A DNA stretch of 64,000 nucleotides from Puniceibacterium sediminis (GCF_900188035.1 NZ_FZNN01000004.1:1-64000), one strand, 5' to 3'. Positions 28,295 through 37,654 are shown, counted from the stretch's first letter. A program made the numbers and translations. The notes: generated from the letters alone by a model not told the origin.

Positions 28295-28884
28295 TGCCCC
28301 CGCTGGCGTTCTGCGCGCGCTTTGCCTTGGTGCTGTCGCTGCTGGCCCTGCCAGTGGCGGCCATGGCGCAAGGCCGTCCGATCAACACGCCGCTGGTGAT
28401 CGGAGAGGCGGCGAGCCCGATCCTGACGCTGGAATCCGACAGGCTTTTTGCCGAGAGCGCTTTTGGCCGACGCATCCAGACCGAGCTTGAGGCCGCACGT
28501 AACGCGCTGGTGGCCGAGAACCAACGGATCACCGCCGAACTGACCGAAGAAGAACAAAATCTGACCGACAGGCGGGGCGGCATGGACCCGGCGGCGTTCC
28601 GGGTGCTGGCGGATGCCTTTGACGAAAAGGTGCAGCGGTTCCGCGACGAACAGGATGAAAAGGCGCGCACGCTTGACAGCCGCAACGAAGAGGCGCGCCG
28701 GGTGTTTATCCTGGCCGCGCGCCCCGAGATTTCCGCGCTTCTGCGGGAAACTGGTGCGGCATTGATCGTCGAGCGGCGTATCGTGATCGTCAGCGCCGAT
28801 GCGGTGGATATCACCGACATGGCGGTTGAGCGGATCGACGCGGCCATCGGCGACGGTGCCGGGCTTCTGGAGCTGGAGCCCTGA
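28294..28884 (+). CDS. OmpH/Skp-family periplasmic chaperone
   Basis: Skp-type chaperones hold unfolded outer-membrane proteins in the periplasm. The 196-residue protein has a signal peptide (to AMAQ, residue 26), then alternating charged helices (about 55-150, rich in Glu/Arg) matching the long coiled arms of Skp, and a C-terminal VDITDMAVERIDAA. The ATG shares one base with the bamA stop, so the two are coupled. Position between bamA and fabZ is where skp sits in E. coli. Confidence 0.88.
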   Translation: MPPLAFCARFALVLSLLALPVAAMAQGRPINTPLVIGEAASPILTLESDRLFAESAFGRRIQTELEAARNALVAENQRITAELTEEEQNLTDRRGGMDPAAFRVLADAFDEKVQRFRDEQDEKARTLDSRNEEARRVFILAARPEISALLRETGAALIVERRIVIVSADAVDITDMAVERIDAAIGDGAGLLELEP

Positions 28885-28970
28885 ACAGGTCGGCCATTTG
28901 ACACGCTTGCCCCCGGGGCGCGGGATTGCTAGGCACTGGAAGCCGGGCAGCCAAAAGCAAAGGAAACCGC

Positions 28971-29432
28971 ATGACCGACACGCTTCAGAGTGCCGATATC
29001 CAGATGATCCAGCGGCTTTTGCCGCATCGCTATCCTTTCCTGCTGGTGGACCGGGTGATCGAGATTGACGGAACGTCCTCGTCCCTGGGGATCAAGAATG
29101 TCTCGATGAACGAGCCGCATTTTCAGGGCCATTTTCCGGGCCTGCCGATCATGCCGGGCGTCACGATCATCGAGGCGATGGCGCAGACCTCAGCCGTGAT
29201 GGTTGGCGTCGCGCTAGATCTGGCTGACAAGAATATGCTGATCTATTTCATGTCCATCGACAACTGCAAGTTCCGCCGCAAGGTTGTGCCGGGCGACCAG
29301 CTGCGGATGCGGCTGACGACCCTGCGCGGCAAGCCCGGCGGCAAGGTCTGGAAGTTCAAGGGCGTGGCCGAGGTTGATGGTGAGCTGGCCTGCGAGGCCG
29401 AATTCACCGCCATGATGGATCTGCCGAAATGA
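28971..29432 (+). CDS. fabZ: 3-hydroxyacyl-ACP dehydratase FabZ
   Basis: FabZ dehydrates 3-hydroxyacyl-ACP in fatty acid synthesis and competes with LpxA for hydroxymyristoyl-ACP. The 153-residue hot-dog protein has the catalytic His in [13 protein letters not shown] and Glu in [14 protein letters not shown], plus [14 protein letters not shown] at 28971 has AAAGGA upstream. It overlaps lpxA by four bases. Confidence 0.97.
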   Translation: MTDTLQSADIQMIQRLLPHRYPFLLVDRVIEIDGTSSSLGIKNVSMNEPHFQGHFPGLPIMPGVTIIEAMAQTSAVMVGVALDLADKNMLIYFMSIDNCKFRRKVVPGDQLRMRLTTLRGKPGGKVWKFKGVAEVDGELACEAEFTAMMDLPK

Positions 29433-30211
29433 GCGGTATTCACCCCAGCGCCGTGATCGAGGACGGGGCCGTTATTGGCATCGGCTGTACCATCGGCCCG
29501 TTCTGCCACATCGGGCCAGAAGTGCGTCTGGGCGCCGGGGTGACGCTGAAAAGCCATGTGGTTGTGACGGGTGACACTGTCGTCGGTGACGATTGCACGA
29601 TATATTCCTTTGCCGTCATCGGCGAGGTGCCGCAGGATCTGAAGTTTCAGGGTGAAAAGACCCGGCTGGTGATCGGTGCGCGCAACCGCATCCGGGAACA
29701 CGTCACGATGCATGCGGGGACTGCTGCGGGTGGTGGCCTGACCAAGGTTGGCGACGATGGCCTGTTCATGGCGGGTTGCCATGTGGCCCATGACGTGATG
29801 ATCGGCGACCGGGTCATTCTGGTGAATTCGGTCGCTCTGGCCGGGCATTGCATCATCGAGGATGACGTGATTGTCGGCGGGTTGTCGGGTGTACACCAGT
29901 GGGTGCGCATCGGGCGGGGCGCGATCATCGGCGCGGTCACCATGGTGACGAACGACGTGATTCCCTTTGGCCTTGTGCAGGGGCCGCGTGGCGTGCTGGA
30001 TGGGCTGAACCTTGTCGGGTTGAAACGCAGGGGCGTGTCGCGCGCCGATATCACCGCGCTGCGGGCGGCGTTCCAGATGCTGGCACAGGGCGAAGGATCG
30101 TTTCAGGAACGCGCACAGCGGCTGGGCGACGAAACCCAGAGCGACTATGTCCGCGAGATCGTGAGCTTTATCCTCGCCGATACCGACCGGCATTTCCTGA
30201 CGCCGGGCTGA
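29429..30211 (+). CDS. lpxA: UDP-N-acetylglucosamine O-acyltransferase
   Basis: LpxA attaches the first acyl chain to UDP-GlcNAc, the first step of lipid A synthesis. The 260-residue protein shows many left-handed hexapeptide repeats (for example [15 protein letters not shown]) and the catalytic His region AGCHVAHD. The C-terminal helical domain includes [11 protein letters not shown]. It overlaps fabZ by ATGA and is followed within five bases by lpxI. Confidence 0.97.
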   Translation: MSGIHPSAVIEDGAVIGIGCTIGPFCHIGPEVRLGAGVTLKSHVVVTGDTVVGDDCTIYSFAVIGEVPQDLKFQGEKTRLVIGARNRIREHVTMHAGTAAGGGLTKVGDDGLFMAGCHVAHDVMIGDRVILVNSVALAGHCIIEDDVIVGGLSGVHQWVRIGRGAIIGAVTMVTNDVIPFGLVQGPRGVLDGLNLVGLKRRGVSRADITALRAAFQMLAQGEGSFQERAQRLGDETQSDYVREIVSFILADTDRHFLTPG

Positions 30212-30215
30212 GCGG

Positions 30216-31016
30216 TTGCTAGCTCTGATCGCAGGGAGCGGGGCCTTGCCGGCCGCAGTGGCCGGGGCGCAGGATGTGCTGCCGCTGGTCTGTGCGCTGG
30301 ATGGTCATGCGCCGGACGGGCTGGCGGTGGATATCCCCTTTCGGCTTGAAACCCTTGGCAGTCTGCTGGCCGATCTGCGCCGACGCGGTGTCAGACAGGT
30401 CTGTCTGTGCGGATCGATCCGTCGGCCTGAGATTGATCCGGCGTTGATCGACAAGTTGACCATGCCCCTGATCCCGGTCCTGCACGAGGCGCTGAGCGCG
30501 GGCGACGATGGTGCCTTGCGCGCGGTTATTACCCTGTTCGAATCCGCAGGTTTTAGCGTGCTGGCCGCGCATGAGGCAGCGCCCGATCTGCTGATGTCGG
30601 TTGGTGTGCCAACGGCGCAAAAACCGCCTGCGGGGACCGAAACAGATGCATTGGCGGGCGAGGCGGCCCTGCTGGACATGGGGCGGGCGGATCTGGGACA
30701 GGCCTGTGTGGTTGTGGCGGGGCAGGTCGTCGCGCGCGAGGATGACGCCGGCACCGACGCGATGCTGGCGCGGCTGGAGCGCACGCCCGGCCAAGGTCAA
30801 AGACTGGGCGTCCTGTTCAAGGGCCCGAAGCCCGGACAGGACCGGCGCGCCGATCTGCCGACCATCGGCCCCGGCACCGTTCGGGCCGTGGCGGGTGCGG
30901 GGCTGGCGGGAATCGTGATTGAGGCCGAGAGTGTGATTGTCCTGGATCGGCAACAGTTGCTGGCCGATCTGGACCGGGCCGGGCTGTTCCTGTGGTCGCG
31001 AAAGGCGGGTGGCTGA
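30216..31016 (+). CDS. lpxI: UDP-2,3-diacylglucosamine diphosphatase LpxI
   Basis: LpxI hydrolyses UDP-2,3-diacylglucosamine to lipid X, the step done by LpxH in E. coli. The 266-residue protein begins at TTG 30216 (MLALIAGSGALP), and has VCLCGSIRRPEID, the C-terminal domain with GPKPGQDRRADLPTIG and GIVIEAESVIVLDR, all typical of LpxI. It sits between lpxA and lpxB and shares one base with lpxB. No LpxH is seen in the window. Confidence 0.93.
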   Translation: MLALIAGSGALPAAVAGAQDVLPLVCALDGHAPDGLAVDIPFRLETLGSLLADLRRRGVRQVCLCGSIRRPEIDPALIDKLTMPLIPVLHEALSAGDDGALRAVITLFESAGFSVLAAHEAAPDLLMSVGVPTAQKPPAGTETDALAGEAALLDMGRADLGQACVVVAGQVVAREDDAGTDAMLARLERTPGQGQRLGVLFKGPKPGQDRRADLPTIGPGTVRAVAGAGLAGIVIEAESVIVLDRQQLLADLDRAGLFLWSRKAGG

Positions 31017-32176
31017 TGCGTGTCTTTGTGATTGCCGGAGAGCCGTCGGGTGACAAGCTGGGTGCGGCGCTGATGCAGGGGCTGCGCGCTGTGGGTCCTG
31101 CGGAGCTGAGTTTTCGCGGGATCGGCGGACCACGGATGATTGAAGAGGGGCTTGATAGCCTGTTCGACATGGACGAAATCTCGGTCATGGGGATATCGGA
31201 AATTCTGTCGCAGTACCGTGCGCTGAAACGACGGATCCGCGAAACGGCCGAGACCGTATTGAGGGAAAAGCCGGACGTTCTGGTGACGATCGACCTGCCC
31301 GAATTTTCCCTGCGGGTGGCCAAGCTGGTCAAGGCATCAAGCGACATTCGCGTCGTGCATTACGTCGCCCCCACGGTCTGGGCGTGGCGTCCGGGCCGCG
31401 CGGCCAAGATGGCGGCGCATGTGGATCAGGTGCTGGCGCTTTTCCCGTTTGAGCCGCCCTATATGGAAGCGGCGGGGATGCGTTGTGATTTTGTCGGGCA
31501 TCCGGTGGTGACAGACCCGCAGGCGGGCCCGGAGGATGTGGCACAGTTCCGCGCGGCGCATGGATTGGGCGACGCGCCGATGATGCTGGTGCTGCCGGGG
31601 TCGCGCCGCTCAGAGGTTACGCGGCTGGCACCGGTGTTCGGCGAGGTCGTCCGCATTATGGCCGCAGAACGGCCCGATCTGCGCTTTGTGCTGCCTGCCG
31701 CCGGGCCGGTTGCCGGACTTGTTCAGGAATTGGTGGCCGACTGGCCGGGGGCGCCCATCGTTCTGGACCCACGCGATACGCAGGGCGATGCCGCACTGAT
31801 CAAACGCAGCGCCTTTGCGGCGGCCGATCTGGCGCTGGCGGCGTCGGGGACCGTGTCGCTGGAACTGGCCGCAGCGGGTACGCCGATGGTGATTGCCTAT
31901 GACATGAACTGGATCAGCCGCCAGATCATCGGTCGGCTGCTGAAGGTCGACACCGTGACGCTGGTCAATCTGGTGTCGCAGACCCGCGCGGTGCCGGAAT
32001 TCATCGGCAAGGACTGCCTGCCGGGGCCGATTGCGCAGGCGCTTTTGAAAGTGTTGGACGCCCCGCAGGATCAGGCGCGCGCGATGGCGCTGACGATGGA
32101 CCGGCTTGGTCTGGGCGGCGAGGCGCCGGGTATTCGCGCGGCGCGGGCCGTTCTGGACGGCATGAACGGATCGTAA
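31016..32176 (+). CDS. lpxB: Lipid-A-disaccharide synthase
   Basis: LpxB condenses lipid X with UDP-diacylglucosamine to form the lipid A disaccharide. The 386-residue glycosyltransferase (family 19) starts MRVFVIAGEPSGDKLGA, and has YVAPTVWAWRPGRA, GHPVVTD, LPGSRRSEV and the C-terminal LAASGTVSLELAAAGTPM. The start overlaps lpxI by one base. It is the last gene of the lipid A block; a GC hairpin follows. Confidence 0.97.
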   Translation: MRVFVIAGEPSGDKLGAALMQGLRAVGPAELSFRGIGGPRMIEEGLDSLFDMDEISVMGISEILSQYRALKRRIRETAETVLREKPDVLVTIDLPEFSLRVAKLVKASSDIRVVHYVAPTVWAWRPGRAAKMAAHVDQVLALFPFEPPYMEAAGMRCDFVGHPVVTDPQAGPEDVAQFRAAHGLGDAPMMLVLPGSRRSEVTRLAPVFGEVVRIMAAERPDLRFVLPAAGPVAGLVQELVADWPGAPIVLDPRDTQGDAALIKRSAFAAADLALAASGTVSLELAAAGTPMVIAYDMNWISRQIIGRLLKVDTVTLVNLVSQTRAVPEFIGKDCLPGPIAQALLKVLDAPQDQARAMALTMDRLGLGGEAPGIRAARAVLDGMNGS

Positions 32177-32177
32177 A

Positions 32178-32203
32178 GGCCGGGGCGTGATACCGCCCCG
32201 GCC
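32178..32203. terminator. GC-rich hairpin between lpxB and the IalB-like gene
   Basis: GGCCGGGGC (32178-32186) pairs with GCCCCGGCC (32195-32203) between two convergent genes. There is no U-run, so terminator function is only likely. Confidence 0.5.
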
Positions 32204-32214
32204 GAATTCAGCGC

Positions 32215-32889
32215 TTACTGCTGAAGCGACGAAATCTGGTCATAGGCGGCGGTGAAGCCGTTCAGCGACATGGTCACTGTGACCTTCTGATCGGGTGCAA
32301 GTGCCGGCACGATGGTGATCTTGCCTTCGGCGCCGGCCTTGAATGCGGCGACCTCGGCAGCGGTGAACCCGACGCGGGCATAGCAGCCAACCTGTGTGCA
32401 GAACGAGAAATCATAACGCTTGGCCGGACCGGTATCGACCGCGATGGTCAGCTTCTGCGTCAGCAGGGTTTCCAGCGGCGCAACAAAGGTGGCGCCGGCC
32501 ACAACCTGACCGCCACCGGCGACCTTGAACAGGCTGACTTCGGCCACGTTGGACCCCTGAGCGTCCTTGAGCAGCTGGTACATCTGGCAGGGCTCTTCGC
32601 CTGTTTCGACCCTTAGGCACTGGACGTCCCAGGCACCGGATGTGGTTTTGGTGTAGGTTTTGTCGTTCTGTGCCGGATTGGTTGCGCCATCGGCGGGTTC
32701 GCCGGTATCCAGCACATTTTCCGCCGGCATTTGTACGGCTTCTGGTACATCTGCGGTTGCCACTGGCGCGGCTGTTTCTGGTGTGGCTGTCTCAGTGGCG
32801 GCTGCCTCTGGGGTGGCTGTGTCCTGCGCCCATGTCATGGGCGCGGCCATGATGGCGAGCGTGGAAAGAAGAAGAATGGATCGTGTCAT
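32215..32889 (-). CDS. Invasion-associated locus B (IalB)-family secreted protein
   Basis: The 224-residue protein has a signal peptide (to TWAQ, residue 22), a low-complexity Ala/Thr/Pro/Glu stretch (about 23-70) and an IalB-type domain (about 78-220) containing GAWDVQC, EPCQMYQLL, VDTGPAKRYDFSFC and CYARVGFTAAEVAAFKAG. Paired cysteines suggest disulfides in the periplasm. IalB proteins are named from Bartonella but are widespread in non-pathogenic alphaproteobacteria; the molecular function is unknown. Confidence 0.85.
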   Translation of the reverse strand: MTRSILLLSTLAIMAAPMTWAQDTATPEAAATETATPETAAPVATADVPEAVQMPAENVLDTGEPADGATNPAQNDKTYTKTTSGAWDVQCLRVETGEEPCQMYQLLKDAQGSNVAEVSLFKVAGGGQVVAGATFVAPLETLLTQKLTIAVDTGPAKRYDFSFCTQVGCYARVGFTAAEVAAFKAGAEGKITIVPALAPDQKVTVTMSLNGFTAAYDQISSLQQ

Positions 32890-33017
32890 AAGATAAGCCC
32901 CTTGAGCCCGGTCAGTATCAAGTCAGGCGGTTACCATGATCAAAGCGCAGTGTCAGGGGCAATCTGTACCGCTGTGCGGGAGGAGTGGCAAAAACCTGCG
33001 CGCAGATGGCAGGCGAC

Positions 33018-33089
33018 AAAAAAGGAAAGGGACCATACGGCCCCTTTCCCAATCGTCTCTCCCTGTCGGACCGGCCGACTATTTTATGA
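33018..33089 (-). ncRNA. Putative small RNA A
   Basis: A stem GGAAAGGG/CCCTTTCC (33024-33031 with 33042-33049), extendable by two inner pairs, is followed on the minus strand by six T (33023-33018). Upstream, TTGACC (33123-33118), a 17-base gap and TAGCTT (33100-33095) form a plausible promoter. This predicts a transcript of about 70 bases. No coding potential was found in it. Confidence 0.4.
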
Positions 33090-33094
33090 TCCGA

Positions 33095-33123
33095 AAGCTA
33101 CGAGAACTCTCCCAATCGGTCAA
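33095..33123 (-). promoter_or_regulatory. Putative promoter of small RNA A
   Basis: A minus-strand -35 TTGACC and -10 TAGCTT are separated by 17 bases. The -35 is strong and the -10 moderate. Confidence 0.35.
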
Positions 33124-33289
33124 CAGGGTATTTGGGCCATATGGTATTGGTCTACCTGACTTTTATTCTCACGGCGCTGCCATTTGCGAGAGTGTTTTTT
33201 AGGTTACTCGCCCTATGGGTGAATTGAGTGGACGTAGGCCCGGAATGGGGGGGATGCCCGGCAACCCGCTGCGCAAGGTCGATCCACAT

Positions 33290-33385
33290 AAAAAAGCCGC
33301 GCCTGTTGGCGCGGCCAGTCTAACAGGGAGGAAGTCCGCCCGATACCGAAGAGGACATGTGGTATCGAACCATTTCACTCTGACA
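33290..33385 (-). ncRNA. Putative small RNA B
   Basis: The minus-strand terminator is strong: GCCGCGCC (33296-33303) pairs with GGCGCGGC (33308-33315) around TGTT, then six T. Upstream lies another stem (GATACC with GGTATC, separated by ACATGTCCTCTTC) and a single-stranded CTTCCTCCC, which resembles the anti-ribosome-site motifs of alphaproteobacterial regulatory RNAs. A -35-like GTGACA (33418-33413) gives a possible start near 33385; the -10 is poor. Confidence 0.35.
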
Positions 33386-33445
33386 GGAAATAGTTAAAAG
33401 AGTATGTTTGCGTGTCACTATGCAATACGGAAGGGGATCCAGTGG

Positions 33446-35008
33446 ATGGATGATGGGATTTTTGTCGGGGGCGGCGGTGCGGCCTACACCGAAAAACAAT
33501 GGCTGAGCCTGAAGTACGCCAACCGCCATGGGCTGATCGCCGGGGCGACGGGCACGGGCAAAACGGTGACCCTGCAGATCCTGGCCGAGGAGTTTTCGGC
33601 GGCTGGCGTGCCGGTCTTTCTGTCGGATGTGAAGGGCGACCTTTCGGGGCTTGCTGCTGCCGGATCGCAAACCGTCAAGCTACACACGCCATTCACCGAA
33701 CGGGCCGAAAAGATCGGGTTCAAGGACTATGCCTACAGCGCGTTCCCGGTGACGTTTTGGGATCTGTTCGGGGTGCAGGGGCATCCGGTACGGACCACGG
33801 TTGCCGAGATGGGGCCGCTGCTGATTTCGCGTCTGCTGGACCTGTCCGAGGCACAGGAAGGCATCCTGAACATCGCATTCCGGCTGGCCGATGAAGACGG
33901 TCTGGCGCTGCTTGATCTGAAGGACCTTCAGGCGCTGCTGGTCTGGGTCGGGGAGAGCCGCGAGGAGCTGTCGCTGCGGTATGGCAATATCTCGGTTCAG
34001 TCGGTGGGCGCGATCCAGCGTCGGCTGCTGGTGCTTGAGAACCAGGGCGCGGCGCAGCTGTTCGGGGAACCGGCGCTGGAACTGGCGGACCTGATGCGCA
34101 TCGGCGCGGACGGGCGCGGGCAGATCAACATTCTGGCGGCCGATACGCTGATGGATTCGCCCCGGTTATATGCGACATTCCTGCTGTGGCTGCTGTCGGA
34201 ATTGTTTGAGGAATTACCGGAGGTTGGCGATCCGGACAAGCCGAAGCTGGTGTTCTTTTTCGACGAGGCGCATCTGTTGTTTGACGATGCCCCCAAGGCG
34301 CTGGTGGACAAGGTCGAGCAGGTGGCGCGGCTGATCCGCTCCAAGGGGGTTGGCGTGTATTTCGTGACGCAAAACCCCGATGACATCCCCGAGGATATCC
34401 TGGGTCAGTTGGGCAACCGGGTGCAGCACGCGCTGCGGGCGTTTACGGCGCGGGATCGCAAGGCGCTGCGGATGGCGTCAGAGACATATCGCGAGAACCC
34501 GGCCTTCGATACTGAGGCCGCCATTCGCGAGGTTGGCGTGGGCGAGGCCGTGACATCCATGCTTGAGAAAAAGGGCGTGCCGGGGGTGGTGCAGCGGACG
34601 CTGATCCGGCCGCCGTCATCGCAGCTGGGACCATTGGATGCGACGATGCGGGAGGCGTTGATAACTGCCTCCGATCTGGGGGGCAAATATACGACCACGG
34701 TGGACCGGGTATCGGCCTATGAGATGCTGAAGGAGCGGGCGGCAAAGGCAGCGCTAGAGGCTGAAAAAGCTGAGGCGCAGCAGGAGGATATGGAGGTGGC
34801 CGAGCGCGAATACAGCGCCGGGCGGCGCTATTCCGGCACGCGTGTGGGGCGGTCGACGTCGCAGCCGACACGGAGGGCGCGGAGCAGGAAGGCCAAGGAT
34901 GAGGGCTTTGGCGAGGCGATGGGCCGTATGGTGATGAAGGAGCTGAGCGGCACCACGGGACGGCGGATCGTGCGCGGGATTCTGGGCAGTTTGTTCAAGG
35001 CACGTTGA
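33446..35008 (+). CDS. HerA/DUF853-type ATPase (YjgR-like)
   Basis: The 520-residue protein is of the DUF853 family of HerA/FtsK-like ATPases, whose role is not settled. It has Walker A GATGTGKT near residue 32-39, a [13 protein letters not shown] strand, Walker B in [14 protein letters not shown] and an arginine-rich C-terminal tail ([24 protein letters not shown]). ATG at 33446 has AAGGGGA eight bases upstream; a longer frame from 33404 lacks a site. It stands alone; its promoter lies in the small-RNA region. Confidence 0.9.
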   Translation: MDDGIFVGGGGAAYTEKQWLSLKYANRHGLIAGATGTGKTVTLQILAEEFSAAGVPVFLSDVKGDLSGLAAAGSQTVKLHTPFTERAEKIGFKDYAYSAFPVTFWDLFGVQGHPVRTTVAEMGPLLISRLLDLSEAQEGILNIAFRLADEDGLALLDLKDLQALLVWVGESREELSLRYGNISVQSVGAIQRRLLVLENQGAAQLFGEPALELADLMRIGADGRGQINILAADTLMDSPRLYATFLLWLLSELFEELPEVGDPDKPKLVFFFDEAHLLFDDAPKALVDKVEQVARLIRSKGVGVYFVTQNPDDIPEDILGQLGNRVQHALRAFTARDRKALRMASETYRENPAFDTEAAIREVGVGEAVTSMLEKKGVPGVVQRTLIRPPSSQLGPLDATMREALITASDLGGKYTTTVDRVSAYEMLKERAAKAALEAEKAEAQQEDMEVAEREYSAGRRYSGTRVGRSTSQPTRRARSRKAKDEGFGEAMGRMVMKELSGTTGRRIVRGILGSLFKAR

Positions 35009-35098
35009 GGAATCCGGGTGTGGAAGGGGGGCTGACGGCCCCCCGGTCCGAGATTAGTTTCGGGCCGGTGAAACGGGTAAAAAGTGGCTGATTGCGGC

Positions 35099-35149
35099 GT
35101 ATGGCAAGCGTATGGTTTTGGTATGGAAACCGTATGGCTGGGCGTATGG
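35099..35149. repeat. Array of GTATGG repeated every 11 bases (copy 2)
   Basis: GTATGG occurs at 35099, 35110, 35121, 35132 and 35144 (spacing 11, 11, 11, 12). The left flank CGGC and right flank CTGG, and the first spacer (CAAGC against CAGAC), match the array at 12856. It lies between two convergent gene ends. Confidence 0.8.
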
Positions 35150-35165
35150 CTGGTTTCGGGCGTGT

Positions 35166-35957
35166 TCAGCCCTTGCGGTTCACCAACCCGCGCGCAGGGT
35201 CATAGCCCCAGAGCGCCAGCGCCATGAAGACCACCGTGGCGAGCAGGGTCCAGAGCAGCGCCCAGCCGTTGAACTGACCATAGAGCGCGAAGCGGATCAG
35301 TTCGACCGCGTGGGTAAAGGGGTTCACCGCGCAGATGTCGCGCAGGGTGGAGCTGCTTTCGGCCATCTTCCACAGCGGGTAGAGCGCCGAGCTGAGGAAG
35401 AACATCGGGAAGATGACGAAGTTCATCACTCCGGCAAAATTCTCAAGCTGCTTGATGAAGCTTGAGAGCGCGAGGCCGAGGGTGCCCAGCATCAACCCCG
35501 AGATCAGCAGCGCGGGCAGGGCGGCGAGGTAGCCGAGCGGGTCCATCTGGATGCCGAACAGCCCGGCGATGATCAGGAAGGTGTAGACCTGAAGCACCGA
35601 GATCATCGTGGAGCCGAGCAGTTTGCAGAACAGCAGCCAGCCGCGCGGCAGGGGCGCGGTCAGCAGCAGGCGCATGGAGCCGGTTTCGCGGTCGTAGACC
35701 AGACTGAGCGAACTTTGCATGCCGTTGAACAGCAGGATCATGCCGCAGAGGCCGGGGACGATGTATGTCTCGTACGTGATGTAGGTCTGGTAGGGCGGGA
35801 TGATCGACAGGCCCAGTGCGGCGCGAAAGCCGGCGGCGAAGACCAGCAGCCAGACCAGTGGACGCACGAGGGCGGCGACAAAGCGTTCGCGCTGATGCAC
35901 GAAACGCAGGGCTTCGCGCAGGACGATGGCGCGCAGGGCGGTGAGATAGGCGGTCAT
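35166..35957 (-). CDS. ABC-2 type exporter permease
   Basis: The 263-residue protein has six predicted membrane segments and ABC-2 features: a cytoplasmic start (ALRAIVLREALRFVHQRERF), the central LVYDRETGSMRLLLTAPLPR and CAVNPFTHAVELIRFALYG near the end. It pairs with the ATPase gene upstream, which it overlaps by four bases (ATGA). Together they should export a lipid, polysaccharide or other small molecule. Relatives include NodJ and exporters in PQQ-alcohol-dehydrogenase clusters, but no such enzyme lies nearby, so the substrate is open. Confidence 0.85.
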   Translation of the reverse strand: MTAYLTALRAIVLREALRFVHQRERFVAALVRPLVWLLVFAAGFRAALGLSIIPPYQTYITYETYIVPGLCGMILLFNGMQSSLSLVYDRETGSMRLLLTAPLPRGWLLFCKLLGSTMISVLQVYTFLIIAGLFGIQMDPLGYLAALPALLISGLMLGTLGLALSSFIKQLENFAGVMNFVIFPMFFLSSALYPLWKMAESSSTLRDICAVNPFTHAVELIRFALYGQFNGWALLWTLLATVVFMALALWGYDPARGLVNRKG

Positions 35958-36688
35958 GCCGGGATGCCTGTGGTGGTGAGGAAGTAATCCTTGAGCGGCA
36001 GATCCCCACGCAGATCGGCGCAGAGCCCCTGATCCAGAATGCGGCCCTGATGCAGGACGATAAGCTGGTCGGTATCGAACACCTCATCCGTGAGATGCGT
36101 GGCCCAGAGGACGGTCAGGTTTTCTTCGGCGCAGAGGCGGTGGACGTGATCGGTGATCGACTGGCGCGCGGCGGCATCAAGGCCGACGGTTGCCTCGTCC
36201 AGCAGCAGCACCGAGGGGTCGTGGATCAGAGCGCGGGCGATTTCGGTGCGTCGGCGGTGGCCACCGTTGAGGTTGCGGGCCTTTTCACCGGCGCGGTCGA
36301 GGATTTGCAGCCGGTCAAGCGCGCGGTCGATGCGGGTGCGGGCGTTGCGCCCGGAAAGCCCGTGCAGCGCGGCAAAGTAGCTGAGGTTCTGGCGGATGGT
36401 GAGATCAAGATCGAGCGTCTGGGACTGAAACACCACGCCCATCTTTTCCAGCGCCTGCCTTGGCGATTTCGCCATGTCGAAACCGGCAATGCGGATGGTG
36501 CCATCGCGGGTGGTGAACAGCCGGGTGAGCAGGGAAAACAGCGTGGATTTGCCGGCGCCATTTGGGCCAAGCAGGGCGGCGAACTGCCCCGGAGCGACGT
36601 CGAACGAGACATCGTCAAGCGCCTGTTTGGTGCCGTAGCTGTAGCTGACCGATGTGACCGAGAGGCCTGAATTACTTACGCTGTCCAA
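35954..36688 (-). CDS. ABC-2 type exporter ATPase
   Basis: The ATPase partner of the permease has Walker A GPNGAGKST and a CcmA/NodI-like domain (VVFQSQTLDLDLTIRQNL as the Q-loop, LLLDEATVGLDAAAR as Walker B). The signature LNGGHRRR is a variant of LSGGQ. I favour TTG at 36688 (GGGGGG upstream; next residues DSVSNSGLSV), giving 244 residues; ATG at 36718 or 36754 would extend it but without a ribosome site. Confidence 0.85.
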   Translation of the reverse strand: MDSVSNSGLSVTSVSYSYGTKQALDDVSFDVAPGQFAALLGPNGAGKSTLFSLLTRLFTTRDGTIRIAGFDMAKSPRQALEKMGVVFQSQTLDLDLTIRQNLSYFAALHGLSGRNARTRIDRALDRLQILDRAGEKARNLNGGHRRRTEIARALIHDPSVLLLDEATVGLDAAARQSITDHVHRLCAEENLTVLWATHLTDEVFDTDQLIVLHQGRILDQGLCADLRGDLPLKDYFLTTTGIPA

Positions 36689-36779
36689 TCTGCCCCCCCG
36701 GCCGTTGTGTCCGAGCATAGAGGGGGGGCGCGGTTTGGCAAACCTGAAAACCAAGGGTCGGGTTGCGACTTTCGGAGCG

Positions 36780-37535
36780 TTAGGTGTGCTGACCGCCGTT
36801 GATCGGGATTTCGGTGCCGGTCACGTAGGACGACAGCGGGCTGGCGAGGAAATAGACCACCTCGGCCACTTCTTCGGGGCGGCCAAGGCGTTTCATCGGC
36901 ACCTGGCTTTCGACGAGTTCATCGGTGCCCGGCGACAGGATTGAGGTCTGGATTTCGCCCGGGGCCACGGTGTTCACGCGCACGCCGGAATTGCCCAGCT
37001 CATGCGCCAGTTCGCGGGTGAAGGCCGAAAGGCCGGCCTTGGATATCGCATAGGCGGCACCGGCAAAGGGATGCACACGGACTGCGGCGATGGAGGAGAT
37101 GTTGACCACGGACCCGCCGGCCTGCTTCAGCGGTTCCAGCAGTTCCTGACACAGGATGAAGGGGGCCACGAGGTTGACGTGCTGCACATCGAGGAAGGTG
37201 GCGACGGGGGTCTGGATCGCGCTCATCCGCTTGCCGCCCGGGCATTTGGGTGAAATCCCGGCGTTGTTGACCAGCGCGTTCAACCCGCGCCCGTTCAGCA
37301 GCTTTTTCAGATCGGTGGCGGCGGTCAGAACTGACTGGGTGTCGGCCAGATCGACCTTGAGATGCTGCACGATGCCGTCGGCCCATGGACAGATTTCGGA
37401 AAACGGGGTCCGGGCGAGGGTGATCACATCCCAGCCCTGTTTGTAGAAGTGCCGCACGATGGCATGGCCGATGCCACGGCTGGCGCCGGTGACGGCGACG
37501 ACTGGTTTGGGATCGGTTCCGGATTGCAGCGTCAT
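36780..37535 (-). CDS. Short-chain dehydrogenase/reductase
   Basis: This 251-residue SDR has the NAD(P)-binding TGASRGIG, NNAG, catalytic Ser in NISSIAA, YAISK (Tyr and Lys) and PGEIQT. The C-terminal LASPLSSYVTGTEIPINGG is typical of 3-ketoacyl reductase-like SDRs. Substrate unknown. GGAG lies upstream of the ATG. It is divergent from the cox cluster. Confidence 0.9.
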   Translation of the reverse strand: MTLQSGTDPKPVVAVTGASRGIGHAIVRHFYKQGWDVITLARTPFSEICPWADGIVQHLKVDLADTQSVLTAATDLKKLLNGRGLNALVNNAGISPKCPGGKRMSAIQTPVATFLDVQHVNLVAPFILCQELLEPLKQAGGSVVNISSIAAVRVHPFAGAAYAISKAGLSAFTRELAHELGNSGVRVNTVAPGEIQTSILSPGTDELVESQVPMKRLGRPEEVAEVVYFLASPLSSYVTGTEIPINGGQHT

Positions 37536-37654
37536 GGGGTGGTCTCCTGTCCGGGCGGGATGCCCCGCGGGGTTCGGGGGGCGTAGGCCATTGGTCTAAT
37601 ATATCCGATGTGCCAGACTGCATAGGCTGCAACCAGAGATAAAGGACGACACCC

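Larger units (their letters stand above)
32890..33445. other. Gene-free region with two minus-strand intrinsic terminators
   Basis: No protein gene with a credible ribosome site is seen here. Two complete hairpin-plus-U terminators point left (ending at 33018 and 33290), although no minus-strand protein gene lies to their right. The region therefore probably encodes one or two small RNAs (listed separately) plus the upstream regions of the flanking divergent genes. Confidence 0.5.

Noticed and set aside
32936-33202. Small plus-strand frames in the 32890-33445 gap
   Set aside because: They run through both terminator hairpins, have no ribosome site and no recognisable sequence.
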